Shown piece by piece: positions 8,893 to 10,417 of a DNA stretch of 10,417 nt. The stretch comes from an uncultured Erysipelotrichaceae bacterium (GTDB taxonomy: Bacteria; Bacillota_I; Bacilli_A; Erysipelotrichales; Erysipelotrichaceae). Numbering within the stretch: the first letter of the stretch is position 1; the number at the start of each line of letters is the position of its first letter. A program made the translations under genes and the position numbers. The stretch is taken from positions 1 to 10,417 of the forward strand of contig CACZPD010000247.1 of NCBI GenBank assembly GCA_902782955.1. Direction: 5' to 3'. The notes beneath the pieces are model-generated. The model saw nothing but the letters and a program-made list of their open reading frames with translations, was not told where the DNA came from and searched no databases.

Positions 8893-9522
8893 TTATCCTA
8901 TGATACCTGCCGGCGCCAGCGCAGCCGGATCGGTTTTCCTGGCAATGAAATTCAGCCACATCTGGCTGTTCATTTCTTTCCGCACATCATGGCTCTTCCA
9001 GCATTCGAGCAGAAGACAGCCGGGTACACGGGAAAGGATCCTGTACAGTCTTTCCACATCCAGATACGTGTAGTATCTGCCGTCACGCATTTCCTCCTTT
9101 GTGCCGTATTTGAATGACGCGTATACTGTCCCTTCCGGCACGAGCGCATCCATGATCTTCTTCATGATATCCTCAAGTTCCGCGTACGGTGTATGCAGAA
9201 GCGACGCGCAAGCCCAGATGCCGTTGTAGACATTCTTTTCAGAAAGCTCATCAAAACGCATATGACGCACGGGTATGCCTGTCCGCTTTTCCGCTTCCCG
9301 GCACATCTGTTCGCTTCCGTCCGCGGCTGTGACCTGATACCCCTTTTTGAGAAAGAAGATCGTATCCCTTCCGGATCCGCAGCCCAGATCCAGTATCTTT
9401 CCTTCGTGCTGTATGTAGAAAAGGAATTTTTCACGGGCATATTTCATCTGTGCCCCTGCCGTGCTTTCGGCATAGGATACCGCGTGATCATCGTAGTATC
9501 TGATCGTTTCATTTTCTGTCAT
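8893..9522 (-). CDS. Class I SAM-dependent methyltransferase
   Basis: This 209-residue Rossmann-fold methyltransferase shows motif I, LDLGCGSGR, at 44-52, the acidic residue for the SAM ribose at D68 (AADGS), the motif region FDEL...YNGIWACASLLH at 90-110, and the late strand LVPEGTVYASFKYG at 127-140. Length and layout fit the small-molecule methyltransferase group that includes TehB-like proteins. The substrate cannot be read from sequence. The start at 9522 has a weak ribosome binding site (AAAGAG, about 8-13 bases upstream). The stop is 26 bases before the oxidoreductase start, and the ribosome binding site of that gene fills the gap, so co-transcription is likely. A role in processing the nickel enzyme or a cofactor is possible, but nothing in the sequence proves it. 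Confidence 0.88.
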   Translation of the reverse strand: MTENETIRYYDDHAVSYAESTAGAQMKYAREKFLFYIQHEGKILDLGCGSGRDTIFFLKKGYQVTAADGSEQMCREAEKRTGIPVRHMRFDELSEKNVYNGIWACASLLHTPYAELEDIMKKIMDALVPEGTVYASFKYGTKEEMRDGRYYTYLDVERLYRILSRVPGCLLLECWKSHDVRKEMNSQMWLNFIARKTDPAALAPAGIIG

Positions 9523-9546
9523 GATTCATTTCTCTTTCTATATTCC

Positions 9547-9575
9547 ATCATAACGCAACAACATGTTTATTTCAG
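9547..9575 (-). promoter_or_regulatory. Possible promoter of the methyltransferase-oxidoreductase-hyp cluster
   Basis: On the minus strand CTGAAA (9570-9575, four of six matches) and TATGAT (9547-9552, five of six) are exactly 17 bases apart, just upstream of the methyltransferase. The -35 overlaps the end of the protease gene. No terminator separates the protease from the cluster, so readthrough is also possible. Confidence 0.4.
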
Positions 9576-10417
9576 AAATATCTTGTCTTTCAGGAAGTCC
9601 ATACATACATCTGCCGGCACCATGAACCCGATCTCTTCATTATCTTTACTGACGGCTGAAGCGATGCCGGCAACCTTCCCGTCCCGTCCTATGACCGGTG
9701 AACCGCTGTTGCCCGGTTTCAGATCCATGACGATCACCTCATACCTGCCTTTCCCGTTTTCAATACGTTCTTTCAGATAATACCCTTCCGCGGCTGTTTT
9801 TCTTTTGTTTTCCGGATAACCGACCGCGTACAGGATATAACCGTATTCCTTTTCCCCGTCATCAAATGAAAGATACTGGGGAAAATATCCGGATACTTTC
9901 AGAAGCGCGATATCCTGTTCTTCCGATACGGCAGTCAGTTCCGCCTCCATAGCCTCCTGACCGGCCACGATCCTGTAGCGGGAAGAAGGATGATCTACAA
10001 CATGCGCGTTCGTAACGATATAGCCGTCCTCTGTCACCGCAAAGCCTGTCCCGCGGAATACCGAATCACCGAAGGATCCGATCGTCCACACCTGGACAAC
10101 GCTGTTTCCGTATTTTGAAAGGATCTCTTCACTCTCGCTGACCGGTTCCGCGGACATTGCGGATGAGACGGGCGGCAAAAGCTTTGACAGGAAGCCAATC
10201 AGGAATACAGCAGCGATGAAAACAAGAACTGCCGCGAAGATATTCTGCCGTCTGTCTTTTTTCCTGTCCCGCTTTTCTTTCGGAAAACTCCTTGTTTCTT
10301 CAAGTACATGCTCAAAGTTTTCAAAGCTGATCTTCCCGGCATCCATGATCTGATCATCCGCCGGTAAGCCGGACAGTTCGTAATGTACGAACAGCACCGG
10401 GATCTTTCTTTCCCTGC
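9567..10417 (-). CDS. Membrane-anchored trypsin-like serine protease, 5' end beyond the window
   Basis: This is a chymotrypsin-fold protease of the HtrA/Do-like type, without a PDZ domain. Numbering from the GTG at 10397, a basic cytoplasmic stretch (40-50, rich in K, R and D) precedes one membrane segment (about 52-75), so the protease domain should face outside. The triad is complete: H132 in TNAHVVD, D162 in QDIALL, and S231 in PGNSGSPV. The protein ends soon after the domain (276 residues from that point), leaving no room for the PDZ domain usual in DegP. The frame stays open to base 10417 without a stop, and neither the GTG at 10397 nor the ATG at 10346 has a clear ribosome binding site, so the true start probably lies outside. 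The cytoplasmic N-terminal part is not recognised. Likely roles are envelope quality control or signalling cleavage. Confidence 0.85.
   Translation of the reverse strand, partial: RERKIPVLFVHYELSGLPADDQIMDAGKISFENFEHVLEETRSFPKEKRDRKKDRRQNIFAAVLVFIAAVFLIGFLSKLLPPVSSAMSAEPVSESEEILSKYGNSVVQVWTIGSFGDSVFRGTGFAVTEDGYIVTNAHVVDHPSSRYRIVAGQEAMEAELTAVSEEQDIALLKVSGYFPQYLSFDDGEKEYGYILYAVGYPENKRKTAAEGYYLKERIENGKGRYEVIVMDLKPGNSGSPVIGRDGKVAGIASAVSKDNEEIGFMVPADVCMDFLKDKIFLK

Overview
The window looks like chromosomal DNA from an anaerobic member of the Bacillota. The evidence is strong AGGAGG-type ribosome binding sites, moderate GC (high 40s percent by eye), a 6-phospho-beta-glucosidase of the type that acts downstream of PTS sugar import, a large iron-sulfur flavoprotein, and nickel-insertion genes. 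I cannot name the genus; an Erysipelotrichales- or Clostridia-like gut organism is an inference. Every gene lies on the minus strand, so the window reads from high to low coordinates.

Right side (10417 to 4358): a trypsin-like serine protease with one membrane segment, cut by the window edge, is followed 44 bases later by a compact gene cluster. The cluster holds a class I SAM methyltransferase, a 929-residue FAD/Fe-S/NAD(P) oxidoreductase with a GltD-like core, two tandem hypB genes and hypA. Gaps are 26 and 14 bases, then a 4-base ATGA overlap, then an 8-base overlap, and a strong hairpin terminator sits 4 bases after hypA. HypA and HypB form the nickel-delivery pair known from [NiFe]-hydrogenase and urease maturation. 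No nickel enzyme and no hypCDEF are visible here.

Middle (4357 to 2682): a GH1 6-phospho-beta-glucosidase gene stands alone between two terminators. Its leader of about 140 bases holds two possible promoters, an 11-bp stem with a possible alternative pairing next to a U7 tract, and a 20-bp dyad over the proximal -10 that could be an operator.

Left side (2681 to 1): a monocistronic metallo-beta-lactamase/beta-CASP ribonuclease-like gene ends in a near-perfect terminator. After it comes a membrane acyltransferase gene interrupted by one in-frame TAG; the frame is otherwise open to the window edge.

The main items of interest are the paired, divergent HypB GTPases joined to a large redox flavoprotein, the amber-interrupted acyltransferase, and the structured leader of the glucosidase gene. 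I saw no tRNA, rRNA, CRISPR array, insertion sequence or phage gene.
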